Part shown: positions 17,139-26,836 of the stretch, piece by piece
How positions within the stretch are numbered: the stretch's first letter is position 1
Layout of the letters: every line of letters begins with the position of its first letter
NCBI GenBank assembly: GCA_013178045.1
Contig: JABLXP010000009.1
Location: 1-64,000, forward strand
Direction of reading: 5' to 3'
DNA from: Bacillota bacterium
GTDB taxonomy: Bacteria; Bacillota; Ch66
Length of the DNA stretch: 64,000 nucleotides
Made by a program: the position numbers and the translations under genes
Notes under the pieces: model-generated
What the model was told of the DNA's origin: nothing
The model's input: only the letters and a program-made list of their open reading frames with translations
Database searches by the model: none

Positions 17139-17855
17139 GTGGAGCTAACCGACCTAAGTGATTTATTAAGGCTAATGAAAGAGGCATGGCCAAAACTATA
17201 CTCCCACAGTGCTGGTGTTGCCAATCTGACCTTAAGAATATGCAATTATCTCCGCCTTAACGAAGTGGAACAGGAAATTTTGATAACAGGAGCTTTCCTC
17301 CATGATGTGGGAAAAATGTTTATTAAACGGGAAATTATCGACAAGCCGGGACTGCTCACGGAAGAGGAATGGGCGGAATTAAAGGAACACACTGGGCGGG
17401 GTGCTTCCTTGATTGCAGAGAGGGGAGGGGACAGCTCCCTGGTGGAAATAGTTCGCTACCACCACGAGAGGTGGGATGGAAAAGGGTACGAGGGGCTGAG
17501 AGAACAACAGATTCCTTGGCGCGCCCGTGTCATTGCCCTGGCCGATGCCCTGAATGCCATGATTTCCTTACGTCCTTACCGTTTGCCTTTAAAAATGGAT
17601 GAAGCGCTGGAAGAAGTCTATCAGGGTGCTGGTTCCCAGTTTGACCCGCAACTGGTAGCGGCTCTCGCCAAAGAGTCCTTTTGGCAAATCGCCACCTATC
17701 GCGATCCGGCCAGGCTGAAAAGACAGATAGACGAGGAAAAACAATGGCTTGCTCAATTGGCGGATTCATATGTCACTTTATCTTATCTATTGGTATACGC
17801 CCAGAGCCAATGGCTGGACCATTTGCTGGTAATGTTGCGGCAATTAAAAGGATGA
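17139..17855 (+). CDS. Stand-alone HD-GYP domain protein
   Basis: The 238-residue protein consists of an HD-GYP domain (HDVGKMFIKREI, then YHHERWDGKGYEGL) plus a C-terminal helical tail (about 185-238). The motif reads GKGYEGL rather than GTGYPxGL, so the GYP triplet is altered to GYE while the metal ligands remain. It may be a c-di-GMP phosphodiesterase or a degenerate sensor. The GTG start at 17139 is used because the nearby ATG at 17131 leads straight to a stop. It heads an operon of anti-sigma-type signalling genes. Confidence 0.78.
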   Translation: MELTDLSDLLRLMKEAWPKLYSHSAGVANLTLRICNYLRLNEVEQEILITGAFLHDVGKMFIKREIIDKPGLLTEEEWAELKEHTGRGASLIAERGGDSSLVEIVRYHHERWDGKGYEGLREQQIPWRARVIALADALNAMISLRPYRLPLKMDEALEEVYQGAGSQFDPQLVAALAKESFWQIATYRDPARLKRQIDEEKQWLAQLADSYVTLSYLLVYAQSQWLDHLLVMLRQLKG

Positions 17856-17883
17856 GGGGCTGACAGCCAGAAGGAGGGTAGAA

Positions 17884-19125
17884 ATGCGACGATGTCTTGT
17901 ATGCGCAAAGAAAGAACCAGAACGTCCATGTGTAGAGTGCAGGTACTTTGTTCAGCAGGGGCCCCTTCGCCGGGTGCCTTCACCGCCTGTCCGAGTAATA
18001 CTGGAGGATGAGCATGGCAAGCAGTATCCGGCACATATTCTGGTGTTAAACACCACAGAATTTGGATTGGAAACGGAAGCCCCAGTGCCGGGCCGGTATG
18101 TAATCAGGCTGCAGGAAAGTTTGTGGGTCGAGGTAGCCGGAGTACCATTCAGGGGGAAAAATAACGTCCGCTTGTTTGATATATTATGTGTCCACCGGAA
18201 GCAGGAAACTGCGAGCCGGCTTAACAACGACGAATACCAGTTGCTGGCTGGAAACGCTGGTGAGCTGGTCCAGGAGATTACTAGACACTTGCCAGAGCAC
18301 CTTCAGGACTTAGTCAGGGAGAAACTGCTGGCCGAAATAGAGAAATCCGAACTAATTAACGCGCTCAGGGTGGGGAAGGTGATGAAATATGAAGGAGGGC
18401 GCTTCCGCTTCCTGTCAGGCCAGGTCGACTTGGAACTTCCCATGGAAGAAGCGGAAAAACTGATGCGACAGGTTACCCGTCAAGGCACACATCAGCGCGA
18501 GGTGATCATTAGTGCTGACGGTAAAAATATATTTGATCTTCACGGTGTGCCGTTCGACCACAGGAGCGGTGGATTACTGGCCTTTGATGTTACCGAGGTG
18601 ATTGAAAAGGAGAGAAGGATGCACCAGTTGGAGATGCAGGCTTACCGGGAGGCCATAGCGGCGGTAACCGGGGGTCGGTTATACCTGGTGAATGGTGAAG
18701 AGATAGAGAAAGTGGTCTCAGAAGGAACAGAACTGGCCAAGGGTGAGGTTTGGCAGACCCATGACCTGCCGGAAGCGCGCCAGGCAATACGAGATGCTTT
18801 GCCTGTTCTCGACAACCGCAGTTGGCATGCGATTGCCTTGTGCTTGTCAGAGGCACTGACCAACACTCTTAAGCATGCGGGGGGCGGTTGCTGGCAAGTC
18901 AGACAGTCAGGGGATGCAGTCCGGATTATTGTGCAGGATCGGGGTCCGGGAATCAAAACCAGCGAATTGGCCCAGGCGACGCTGATGCAACATTATTCAA
19001 CCAAGAATTCCATGGGGTGTGGATTTACCCTGATGCTCTACTATGCGGATTACCTTTACCTTAATACAGGGCCGTCAGGTACTACCCTGGTCCTGGACTT
19101 TGGCATTAGGACTGCAGAACGGTAA
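17884..19125 (+). CDS. Anti-sigma-factor-type kinase with zinc-finger-like N-terminus
   Basis: The 413-residue protein begins with two Cys pairs (Cys4/Cys7 and Cys16/Cys19), which could bind zinc. A beta-rich region with LNTTEFGLE (PilZ-like but without a clear RxxxR) follows, then a PAS-like middle. The C-terminus is a HATPase_c domain: SEALTNTLKHAGG (N box), VQDRGPGI (G1) and STKNSMGCGFTLM (G2). This is the RsbT/RsbW type, expected to phosphorylate the STAS protein encoded next and bind partner proteins. RBS AAGGAGG precedes the ATG. Confidence 0.75.
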   Translation: MRRCLVCAKKEPERPCVECRYFVQQGPLRRVPSPPVRVILEDEHGKQYPAHILVLNTTEFGLETEAPVPGRYVIRLQESLWVEVAGVPFRGKNNVRLFDILCVHRKQETASRLNNDEYQLLAGNAGELVQEITRHLPEHLQDLVREKLLAEIEKSELINALRVGKVMKYEGGRFRFLSGQVDLELPMEEAEKLMRQVTRQGTHQREVIISADGKNIFDLHGVPFDHRSGGLLAFDVTEVIEKERRMHQLEMQAYREAIAAVTGGRLYLVNGEEIEKVVSEGTELAKGEVWQTHDLPEARQAIRDALPVLDNRSWHAIALCLSEALTNTLKHAGGGCWQVRQSGDAVRIIVQDRGPGIKTSELAQATLMQHYSTKNSMGCGFTLMLYYADYLYLNTGPSGTTLVLDFGIRTAER

Positions 19126-19148
19126 AAACAGACTAATGAAGGAAGGTG

Positions 19149-19445
19149 ATGTTATTGCTGAAAGTGGATGTTTATGTTGCCCGGGGAGTGTGCCGGGTTG
19201 TGCTAAACGGTGAATTGGACATGGAAACGATAGCGCAATTGCAAGAGGTTGTGGGGAAAGTGGGAGAACACACGCTGGAGGTTGACCTGTCAGGCGTTTC
19301 TTTTGTTGATTCCACCGGTTTGAAAAGTTTGCTGGACATTAACAACGACTGGCGACAAAAAGGAGGCCAGATGCTGATTTTGCGGCCGCAACCTGATGTG
19401 GCGGAGGTGATGCGGTTGGTAGGGCTGGACAGACTCCTGGCATAA
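19149..19445 (+). CDS. STAS-domain anti-sigma factor antagonist
   Basis: This 98-residue protein is a single STAS domain of the SpoIIAA/RsbV type. The phosphorylation-site serine is in VSFVDSTGLKSLL. It should be phosphorylated by the neighbouring HATPase protein and dephosphorylated by the PP2C protein downstream. The start is uncertain: GTG 19146 and ATG 19149 lie very close to the AAGGAAGG, while TTG at 19155 has better spacing. Confidence 0.88.
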   Translation: MLLLKVDVYVARGVCRVVLNGELDMETIAQLQEVVGKVGEHTLEVDLSGVSFVDSTGLKSLLDINNDWRQKGGQMLILRPQPDVAEVMRLVGLDRLLA

Positions 19446-19482
19446 AATACCCCTCCAGCCGGAGAAGAGAGGTAGGAGCAGG

Positions 19483-20217
19483 ATGAGAGAAGTGATCACA
19501 GGGAATGGGAAAATACTAAGGGCTTACGGGTTAGAAGTTAGTGGTTGTAGTCTGCCTGTCGGACAAGTAGGGGGGGATTTTTTTGAGTTTATCGCCGGCG
19601 ACGAGAGAACCGTGTTTGTTGCCATTGGCGATGTAATGGGAAAAGGATTCCAGGCAGCCCGGCTGATGAAAACAATCAGCCATATGCTCCGGGAATGTGT
19701 TAGAATTCATCCGCATCCTCTGGAGGTGGTACGCCGGTTAAACAAGGTGGGCGGGTATGAACTTCGAAAATCTGGAGCTTTTGCCACCTTATGCCTACTT
19801 TCTTACGACGGTATAGCTGGACGCTTCACCTGTGTCAATGCAGGGCACCACCCTCCCCTCCTTCTAACCAACGGTAGGGTGAAAGTGGCCCAATGCTGGG
19901 GAGTAGCCTTAGGCCTGTTGGATGATTATCTTGGGTCAGGGGTAGAGGAAACTTTTCTTACCGTTGGAGATGCAGTAGTGTTGTATACTGATGGACTTGT
20001 GGAAGCAACTGGCACCGGCGAGCAGAGGTACGGGCAGGAACGATTGAAGGAACTAATTTGTCACCAGTATGGTGATGATGCAGACAGGATAAAACAAAAT
20101 ATTTTATCTGATCTGAAGACATTTACACGCGGTTTTCCTCAAAAGGATGATGTGACATTGGTTGTCATGAAGGTAACGGGGAGGCCAGACACTTGTACAG
20201 GCAGGGGCGCGCCCTGA
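19483..20217 (+). CDS. PP2C/SpoIIE-type serine phosphatase
   Basis: RsbU/SpoIIE-like phosphatase of 244 residues without an added sensor domain. Metal-binding motifs are visible in order: VGGDFFEF, IGDVMGKG, NAGHHPPL, YTDGLVEA and KDDVTLVV. It should remove phosphate from the STAS protein and so reset partner binding. The tail after VTLVVMKV (about 13 residues) is not family sequence and reads through DNA that, in another frame, encodes the end of a STAS domain. Confidence 0.88.
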   Translation: MREVITGNGKILRAYGLEVSGCSLPVGQVGGDFFEFIAGDERTVFVAIGDVMGKGFQAARLMKTISHMLRECVRIHPHPLEVVRRLNKVGGYELRKSGAFATLCLLSYDGIAGRFTCVNAGHHPPLLLTNGRVKVAQCWGVALGLLDDYLGSGVEETFLTVGDAVVLYTDGLVEATGTGEQRYGQERLKELICHQYGDDADRIKQNILSDLKTFTRGFPQKDDVTLVVMKVTGRPDTCTGRGAP

Positions 20218-20312
20218 GAATTGTTCACATTCCTGATCTTATTCGAGAGGACCTGGAAGTGATTGGGTTTTTCCATGCACTGGTAATCCTAGAGACAAAT
20301 CCCAACACTTAG
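20193..20312 (+). pseudogene. C-terminal STAS-domain fragment
   Basis: The frame beginning at TTG 20193 reads GRALRIVHIPDLIREDLEV and ends at 20312. This is the last strand and helix of a STAS domain (compare LRLVNVPPxVRxLLELTGL). It overlaps the phosphatase stop. The N-terminal two thirds are missing, so a second STAS gene was probably deleted into the phosphatase 3' end. Confidence 0.5.
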
Positions 20313-20329
20313 CAGGAGGTGAGTTCCTA

Positions 20330-22162
20330 TTGAAAGAGGAGATTACCCGTGGTTTTCCTGCAGTAACAGCGAGTGGGGCGGAAAATGTTTCCCCAGACAA
20401 AGAAACAGTGGATTCATATGCTTTTGTGAAAGGGGGACGCCTTGTTGTCTGGCACCGACCGGAAGGGCCTTACCCGGTGGTGGTACCTTGCTCAGGGGTA
20501 AGATTGATTGTGAACGGCCAGGAGTGTACTCAACCCACACCCGTATTTATGCATGATGTGGTGCAACTGGAGACGGTAAATGAACGAAGGGAAGGGGAAT
20601 GGTCTGTAACTGTTTCTTCCGATGGTCTACAGGCGATATTGCGAACGCGCCCTACGGTAGTAATTCACCGGGAGTTGGCGGATCGCCCTGCTTCTAGGAA
20701 ATTACAACTGGCGGTAGTAGAGCGGGAAGAACGTCTTCCCCCACTCACATGGGACGAACTCTTACAGAAGTTATCCCAACTGGGGATTAAATATGGCATA
20801 GACTGGGAAGCATGCTCTCACGGTGTTACATCCTGCACTGAAGAGGAGGTAGTTATCGCCCGGAGAAACCCTGCAGAACCAGGAAAAGACGGCCGGGTAG
20901 AACTGCTTTTTTCTTCTAATTCCAGGGTGCCGGTACTGGCGGAGGAAGACGAAGCGGTGGATTTCCGGGAACGCTTTGTTTTTACTTCGGTGGAGGCGGG
21001 AGACCTCCTGGCGGTCAAACACCCACCTGAACCGGGGCGACCCGGCACCAGTGTTAAGGGTGAATTAATTGTGCCTCCGCCTCCACGCGACGTTGTCCTT
21101 TCTGCGGGTGAAGGAGCGGTGCTTACCAGGGATGGTGGAAGAACCGTCGCGACCCGGGCTGGACGTCCTGCGGCCTCTCGCTGGCGCGACCTAGTGAGGA
21201 TTAGTGTATTACCTGAACTGGTGCATACAGGTGATGTGGATCTTGCTTCAGGTAACATTACCTTTAAAGGCGATGTGGTAATTACCGGTAATGTGGAAGA
21301 AGGAATGTTAGTGGAAGCGGACGGTAATGTTACGGTGGGAGGGCTGGTCTCAGGGGCCAGGGTGCAAGCCACTGGGTCCGTCTTGATCAGGGGAAATGTC
21401 CTGGCATCGGTAGTGGCCGCAGGAGGAACTGCCGCTTTCCTACAAGGAATGCAGCTGCAGGTTCATGCTTTGGCAGTTGGTTTACAAAAGATGGCCATGG
21501 CTATCCGGCAGTTACTGGGTCACCCAGCGTTCAAGCAGGGCGATCTTAAAAGCGGTATTGGTCCTCTGGTAAAGCTGCTGCTGGAGGGAAAGTATCGCCA
21601 TCTTCCTGCTACCGTTAATACCTTCAAGAAGCAGGTTGAAACCATGCCCTCGGGATTAACCGATAAAGGCGTAGAAGAATTTATCCGGGAAGCCGAAAGG
21701 GTGCTGATTCGTTCTCCTTTGGCCGTGCGTGATCTCCAAGAGATAGAAACATTGGCCCGGCGAGCAGAGGAATGGGAAAAGATCCTTGCGTCCCTGCCAT
21801 TTACGGAAAGCGATGTGGTTGTGTCAAGTGTCCTTAATTCCACCGTTATAGCTACCGGCAATGTCCGGGTGGTGGGCAGCGGTTGTTATATTTCCCGGAT
21901 TCAGGCTGGTAAAAAAGTGACTGTATCCGGGGTATTTCGTGGTGGCGAGATACAGGCTGGCGGGAATGTGTATGTGGGAGAACTGGGGGCCAGAGTTGGG
22001 ACTACCACCAGGGTGGTGACTGGACCGGAAGCTGTAGTTACCGTGGGATACGCTTTTGAGAACGCTTTGGTAATTGTAGGCGGGCGAGCTTACCTCTTTG
22101 ATAAGGAGCAAAAAGATGTTCGATTGTGGTTGGATAAAGAAGGAAATCTGAGATTTAATTGA
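20330..22162 (+). CDS. FapA family protein (DUF342)
   Basis: The 610-residue protein matches the FapA/DUF342 family. It has an N-terminal variable domain (about 1-120), the conserved region around VKHPPEPGRPGTSVKGE, and a right-handed beta-helix made of GDV/GNV repeats (GDVDLASGNITFKGDVVITG). A coiled-coil insert lies at about 390-490, with a final beta-helix return. Family members are linked to flagellar polarity or cell-envelope localisation and have polymer-like beta helices. The TTG at 20330 follows GGAGGTGAG. It closes the partner-switching operon, so the cassette may control motility or cell shape. Confidence 0.82.
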   Translation: MKEEITRGFPAVTASGAENVSPDKETVDSYAFVKGGRLVVWHRPEGPYPVVVPCSGVRLIVNGQECTQPTPVFMHDVVQLETVNERREGEWSVTVSSDGLQAILRTRPTVVIHRELADRPASRKLQLAVVEREERLPPLTWDELLQKLSQLGIKYGIDWEACSHGVTSCTEEEVVIARRNPAEPGKDGRVELLFSSNSRVPVLAEEDEAVDFRERFVFTSVEAGDLLAVKHPPEPGRPGTSVKGELIVPPPPRDVVLSAGEGAVLTRDGGRTVATRAGRPAASRWRDLVRISVLPELVHTGDVDLASGNITFKGDVVITGNVEEGMLVEADGNVTVGGLVSGARVQATGSVLIRGNVLASVVAAGGTAAFLQGMQLQVHALAVGLQKMAMAIRQLLGHPAFKQGDLKSGIGPLVKLLLEGKYRHLPATVNTFKKQVETMPSGLTDKGVEEFIREAERVLIRSPLAVRDLQEIETLARRAEEWEKILASLPFTESDVVVSSVLNSTVIATGNVRVVGSGCYISRIQAGKKVTVSGVFRGGEIQAGGNVYVGELGARVGTTTRVVTGPEAVVTVGYAFENALVIVGGRAYLFDKEQKDVRLWLDKEGNLRFN

Positions 22163-22291
22163 TTATTTATCTAAAATCACTGGCATTTTTCGTACTTTTT
22201 GGTTATTTGTGGTTCGACGGTCTTTGAGCATGTTATAAAATCTTCGACTGTCTTGCATTTTTCGGTTAATAAAGCTTGTTTTGTTTTGCAT
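22163..22291 (-). CDS. Small basic protein (42 aa)
   Basis: A 42-codon frame starts MQNKTSFINRKMQDSRRF and ends MPVILDK. It has a strong ribosome site, AAGGAGAT, 8 nt before the ATG. It is very basic and has no membrane segment. The start region lies inside an inverted repeat (22291-22328). It is convergent with and abuts the fapA stop, and is divergent from the XRE regulator. I do not recognise the family. Confidence 0.45.
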   Translation of the reverse strand: MQNKTSFINRKMQDSRRFYNMLKDRRTTNNQKVRKMPVILDK

Positions 22292-22328
22292 AAATGGTTA
22301 TCTCCTTATTAGTAGTTATAACCATTTA
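22291..22328. repeat. 11-bp inverted repeat over a start codon and RBS
   Basis: TAAATGGTTAT at 22291-22301 pairs with ATAACCATTTA at 22318-22328. The left arm covers the start of the 42-aa gene and its Shine-Dalgarno edge. It may be an operator for the adjacent XRE regulator or an RNA hairpin that hides the RBS. Confidence 0.5.
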
Positions 22329-22481
22329 CCCAAAATCTTAGATGTCCTCGTCGCGGTTGTTTACTAAATCAGGTTTGCGGTTAATTCCGACACAAGTGAA
22401 TCGTTGCTCTTTTCTTTATGCATGAATCATAAATATCGCTTGTTTCTGCTCTATAGTTTTAATTTATTGAGGAAGTCTAAA

Positions 22482-22847
22482 ATGAATACATCCTTGGGTA
22501 ACCGACTCAAATATTACCGTCAGCGATGCAACCTGACCTTATCAAACGTGGAAGAAATCACTGGTCTCCATGTCACTACTATTTCCAGTTATGAACGTGG
22601 GACAAGAGAACCCTCCCATCGCACCCTGCGCCTTTTAGCTGATGTCTATAAGGTTAACGTAGCCTTTTTGTTTTTAAACGAAGAAGAACTGAACGAACTG
22701 CTATCACTCAACCACCCTGTCCTGCCATACATGGACAGCCTGCGTCCCGATATCCAAGAACTTCTGCCGGTCCTGGCTAAATTAAAACCGCAGTCGGTCA
22801 AAATGCTCCGTAAATTCCTTACTTCACTCTTGGCCGCAGAGGAGTGA
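22482..22847 (+). CDS. XRE-family transcriptional regulator
   Basis: The 121-residue protein has an N-terminal HTH_3 domain (LGNRLKYYRQRCNLTLSNVE, then TTISSYERGTREPS). The C-terminal helical region has no recognised ligand domain. The ATG at 22482 has GAGGAAG upstream and removes a hydrophobic 26-residue extension that would start at 22404. It may repress the divergent 42-aa gene. Confidence 0.78.
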   Translation: MNTSLGNRLKYYRQRCNLTLSNVEEITGLHVTTISSYERGTREPSHRTLRLLADVYKVNVAFLFLNEEELNELLSLNHPVLPYMDSLRPDIQELLPVLAKLKPQSVKMLRKFLTSLLAAEE

Positions 22848-22893
22848 AAAACAAGCGTTGACCAGCAATTATGTCACTGACCCGCTGTACAGA

Positions 22894-23628
22894 TCAAGGA
22901 CAAAGACCATAAGTGGCTGGGGTTATTGGGACAGCTGTCGCTGCTGGCATGTTTATCTCCATGCTTGGAGGTAAATAGGTTAAATTTGAGGTTAAAAACT
23001 TAAAGGAAAAATTTTGAACGGACTGGGAGTGATCCTGTATGGTGATCCCGGCCTCTTTTATTTTTATTATATATTTTTTCAGTAGTGTTGCATAAAATAA
23101 TTTGACCTTAAAAGAGTCTAAATCCCCAGACATCACCTGCTTTACGGTGAATCGGTATATTATCATTTCGTCTTTGAGCTTCCGCCGCCCTTTTGAAAAC
23201 CTTGCTGCCTCGCGCTTGAGCAGTTTTATAAATGCGATAAACGGCAGACAAATACAGTTTTTCAGCAACTGGGTTACATGTAGCAGCGGCCCCCGACTAC
23301 CAGTTCGCGACGGGAGCAATAAAGCCAGACAGTAGGTGATTAAGGCTATGAATATCTGATTTTCTACCGCCGCCAGGCTTAAGCCATAGAAGTGTTTGAT
23401 CTTAAGGTGCTGTTTTATCCACTTGAAAAACAGTTCTATCTGCCAGCGGTGGCGATAAATGCAGGAGATTTCGCTTGCCAGCAAATCAAGCATATTGGTA
23501 ATGATTACTACCAGCTTGCCTTTGCTGTCCTTAATTTTATTAAGCATAGCGCTGATATCCCGGAGGCCTGGCTGTTGCTCAAGCTGAGCGCAAGCTAATA
23601 ATTCGATGGTAGCATGGTATTGAGCCAT
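22894..23628 (-). pseudogene. Internally deleted IS4-type transposase
   Basis: The N-terminal segment (MAQYHATIELLACAQLEQQPG) is the start of an IS4-family transposase. After DSKGKL the frame jumps to the C-terminal catalytic part (YRHRWQIELFFKWIKQHL, which contains the family YREK-like Glu). The whole middle with the first two DDE aspartates is missing. After about residue 185 the frame reads through into unrelated DNA. It is a dead internal-deletion derivative. Confidence 0.7.
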
Positions 23629-23754
23629 TGCAAGACCTCCTTGGTTTGGGTTGTTTGGCTAACATCGTTTTAACCGGCGGCTTTGTTTTGGCATCTTTCG
23701 TTTTTACCCAATTATAAGGACTTAACTAACGTATATAATCGGGTACTTATTCTA

Positions 23755-24717
23755 TCATACGTTTAACCCTAAATCGTAAATCATTTGAATGTCTATGGCT
23801 ATAGTTCTACCTTTTGTGGTCAAATAGTTCCCAACCAGAACGGCATCAATACCAGCCGTTAAAACCAGAGCCTGTAAGTCCCTGAGCGCGTTTTCCCGTC
23901 CACCACAAATTCGTAAACTGGTCTGGGGCATGATCAAACGAAAGATGGCGATGGTTTTGAGAATGTCCAAAGGCGACATTACAGGTTGACTTTCTAAAGG
24001 CGTGCCTTTGATGGGGTGCAAGATGTTAATAGGCACGGAGTCGACCTGAAGTGCCTTTAAGGTAAAGGCCAGCTCAAGTCGGTCATCCCAAGTTTCGCCG
24101 AGGGAGATGATCCCCCCACTGCAGACCTGAAGCCCAACCTGCTGGGCATTTTTGATGGTCGCGATGCGTTCATCGTAGGTGTGAGTGGTGCAGATTTTTC
24201 CAAAGTAACTCTGGTTGGTTTCAAGGTTGTGGTGATATCTGGTTACGCCGACTTCTTTTAGCTGTCTGAGTTTATCAAGGCTGATGATACCAAAAGAGGC
24301 ACACAGGCTCAGGTTAGTATGACGGCGCAGTAGGTCATAAATTTCCAGGGTTTGAGCGAAGTCTCGATCACCTAACCCACGTCCGCTGGTGACCAACGCA
24401 TACCGTTTCACGCCAGCAGCTTCCATTTCTTTAGCGTGTACTAAAACTTGTTCAGCCGAGAGTAGGGGATAACTCTCGGCACTTGTTTGATAATGGGCGG
24501 ATTGGGCACAGTATTGGCAATCTTCCGAACAACGTCCTGATTTAGCGTTGATAATAGCACACAGGTCAACCTTCTGGCCATGATAGTAACGTGTCAAATC
24601 ACCAGCCCAATAGAGCAATTCGAATAACTTTGTCCCTTCAAGGGATGAACACTCTTTAGCCTCCTCATAAGTAATTTCTCCTCCAGCTTTAATCCTGGTT
24701 ACCAGCTCTCTTAACAT
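23755..24717 (-). CDS. bioB: Biotin synthase
   Basis: Radical SAM enzyme inserting sulfur into dethiobiotin. The 4Fe-4S motif is CSEDCQYC with Cys63, Cys67 and Cys70. The later [12 protein letters not shown] and RICGGREN blocks carry family residues, including the Arg/Cys ligands of the second cluster region. Length (320 aa) is normal. It overlaps the bioA stop by 7 nt and is the last gene of bioYDAB. Confidence 0.96.
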   Translation of the reverse strand: MLRELVTRIKAGGEITYEEAKECSSLEGTKLFELLYWAGDLTRYYHGQKVDLCAIINAKSGRCSEDCQYCAQSAHYQTSAESYPLLSAEQVLVHAKEMEAAGVKRYALVTSGRGLGDRDFAQTLEIYDLLRRHTNLSLCASFGIISLDKLRQLKEVGVTRYHHNLETNQSYFGKICTTHTYDERIATIKNAQQVGLQVCSGGIISLGETWDDRLELAFTLKALQVDSVPINILHPIKGTPLESQPVMSPLDILKTIAIFRLIMPQTSLRICGGRENALRDLQALVLTAGIDAVLVGNYLTTKGRTIAIDIQMIYDLGLNV

Positions 24718-26090
24718 TTGCGGCTCACCTCCGTAACGACCCGAATCGAGTCATAGGTGATGTCGACAACTTGCTTGAGTTCATCAAGGCTCATGGCCAG
24801 AATGGGCATGAGGACAATGACATTCCCCAGGGGCCGGATGACGAGACCACGTCGGCGGGCTTCCAGAATAACCTGGTGACCGATATTTATTTCAGGCGGA
24901 TAAGGTGTTTTTGTTGCCTTGTCTTGAACCAGTTCGATCCCAATCATCATTCCCTTTTGGCGGATTTCTCCCACGTGAGGTAATTCGTTAAATCGCTTCA
25001 ATTCTTGAGCCAGAAAAGCGGCTTTTTCCTGAACTGACGCAAGCAGATTGTTTTCTTCGAATAGTCTGAGGCTGGCTAAGGCCACGGCGCATCCCAGCGG
25101 GTTGCCCGTATAGGTATGGCCATGAAAGAAGGTCTTGTTTTCGCTGTGTTTCCCCAGAAAGGCCGAATAAACCTCGTCGGTCGTCAAGGTGGCCGCCAGC
25201 GGCAGGTAGCCGCCAGTAAGACCTTTGGCCACACACATCAAATCAGGGGATACTCCTTCTTGTTCAGAAGCGAACATGGTGCCAGTCCGACCAAAGCCGA
25301 CAGCCACCTCGTCACAGATCAGCAATACATTATACCGGGTGCAGATTTCCCTAAGACGGCGGAGGAATCCCGGCGGTTGGACGATCATCCCTGCAGCTCC
25401 CTGAACCAGGGGTTCGATAATTAAGGCGGCGACTTCATGGGCGTGTTCGCTGATCACTTGTTCTGCCACTGCCAGGCATTCCTGCTGACAACCGTCAGTC
25501 GCCTGACTAAGCGGACAACGGTAGCAATAAGGAGTGGGAATATGGTAGACATTGAATAGGAGAGGTTTGAAAATGGAGTGAAATAATTCAATGCCACCAA
25601 CGCTGACTGAGCCAATCGTATCCCCGTGGTAAGCTTCTCCGAGCGAGATGAACTTGGTTTTTGACTTGTATCGACCATTGTCTTTCAATTGCCAGTACTG
25701 GTAGGCGATCTTCAGGGCGATTTCAACTGCGGTAGCGCCGGCATCGGAATAGAAAACTTTATTCAGCCCTGGAGGGCTAATTTCTACTAATTTTTTAGCC
25801 AGCAAAATGGACGGGACATTGGCCAGGCCAAGCAGGGTAGAATGGGCGATCTGGTCAATCTGTTTTTTGAGGGCTGAATTAAGGACGGGATGGTTGTGTC
25901 CATGGACGGTTACCCATAGTGAAGAAATTCCGTCCAGGTAGCGTCTTCCCATAACATCAATGAGATAACTACCTTCTCCTCGCTCAATAATGAGTGGTTC
26001 TTCCTGTCGATACTCTTGCATCTGGGTAAAGGGATGCCAGACAAACTCCTTGTCCCATTCAGCCAAGTGCTCAATTGAATATGTAGTCAT
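24711..26090 (-). CDS. bioA: Adenosylmethionine-8-amino-7-oxononanoate aminotransferase
   Basis: PLP enzyme that makes 7,8-diaminopelargonate using S-adenosylmethionine as amino donor. It is a class III aminotransferase with [11 protein letters not shown] near the start, [14 protein letters not shown], and the PLP lysine in [12 protein letters not shown]. The ATG at 26099 is only 2 nt after AAGGAGG, so the ATG at 26090 ([12 protein letters not shown]) with 11-nt spacing is preferred. It lies between bioD and bioB. Confidence 0.95.
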   Translation of the reverse strand: MTTYSIEHLAEWDKEFVWHPFTQMQEYRQEEPLIIERGEGSYLIDVMGRRYLDGISSLWVTVHGHNHPVLNSALKKQIDQIAHSTLLGLANVPSILLAKKLVEISPPGLNKVFYSDAGATAVEIALKIAYQYWQLKDNGRYKSKTKFISLGEAYHGDTIGSVSVGGIELFHSIFKPLLFNVYHIPTPYCYRCPLSQATDGCQQECLAVAEQVISEHAHEVAALIIEPLVQGAAGMIVQPPGFLRRLREICTRYNVLLICDEVAVGFGRTGTMFASEQEGVSPDLMCVAKGLTGGYLPLAATLTTDEVYSAFLGKHSENKTFFHGHTYTGNPLGCAVALASLRLFEENNLLASVQEKAAFLAQELKRFNELPHVGEIRQKGMMIGIELVQDKATKTPYPPEINIGHQVILEARRRGLVIRPLGNVIVLMPILAMSLDELKQVVDITYDSIRVVTEVSRKC

Positions 26091-26116
26091 CTGCTTCATA
26101 TCCTCCTTGATTCTTC

Positions 26117-26836
26117 TTACGGCTCAAGTAATTCATGCCAGTTTAGGTGGGCGTTTATTATTTCCACAAGGTTCACCGGATTGTTTTTTTCCACGCTTAG
26201 ACCATCAACCTGAGGGAGTAATCCAAGAATGGGGGCACCGGTCATTTGCGTGATCATGGCCACGTTATTTTGTTCCATCAGGTCAAGACCGGTCGGGTTA
26301 CAGCCGTTGATGATGATCCCTTTAACAGTTAGACCAAGGTGTTGGGCCCATTTTACGGTAAGGACGGTATGGTTAATGGTGCCTAAACCCGGTCGGGCGA
26401 CAATAATTAGTGGCAGTCCCAGGTCCTTTGCCAAATCGGCCATGGTAAACTCCGGCCCAGTCAAGGGGACGCACAATCCACCGGCTCCTTCAACCAGGAC
26501 GAGCTGGTATTGCTTAGTCAGCCGAGTGAAGGCTTGCCGGATCACCGATAACTGGATCTGTTGGCCGGTTAGAGCCGCAGCTAGATGTGGCGAAACGGCG
26601 GGTTGAAAACAGTAACAATTGATGTCGCTTTGCGGCAGGTCTAGATTACCTGTTTTTAGATAGAACTGGGCGTCCTCGGCAATTAATTGACCGTCTACCA
26701 AGACTCCTCCAGTGGCTACGGGTTTCATGGCGATCGCTTCAATTCCACGCTGTCGCCATCCAGCCATTAGTCCGGCGGTAACAACCGTTTTGCCTACGCC
26801 GGTGTCGGTACCGGTAATGAAGTAGCCTTTAGTCAA
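26117..26836 (-). CDS. bioD: Dethiobiotin synthetase
   Basis: ATP-dependent carboxylase closing the ureido ring of dethiobiotin. The P-loop [16 protein letters not shown] is at the N-terminus, MKPVATG carries the substrate lysine, and [11 protein letters not shown] is the second conserved block. It overlaps the bioY stop by ATGA, showing translational coupling. Confidence 0.95.
   Translation of the reverse strand: MTKGYFITGTDTGVGKTVVTAGLMAGWRQRGIEAIAMKPVATGGVLVDGQLIAEDAQFYLKTGNLDLPQSDINCYCFQPAVSPHLAAALTGQQIQLSVIRQAFTRLTKQYQLVLVEGAGGLCVPLTGPEFTMADLAKDLGLPLIIVARPGLGTINHTVLTVKWAQHLGLTVKGIIINGCNPTGLDLMEQNNVAMITQMTGAPILGLLPQVDGLSVEKNNPVNLVEIINAHLNWHELLEP

Noticed and set aside
20818-21372. A 184-codon minus-strand frame inside fapA
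   Set aside because: It is a Ser/Thr/Pro-rich shadow of the GC-richer fapA coding sequence, without a ribosome site.
22913-22978. A 21-codon hydrophobic frame (GTG start, AGVIGTAVAAGMFISMLGG)
   Set aside because: It looks like a small membrane peptide but has only a weak SD and lies within read-through DNA of a dead transposase. Too little support to list.
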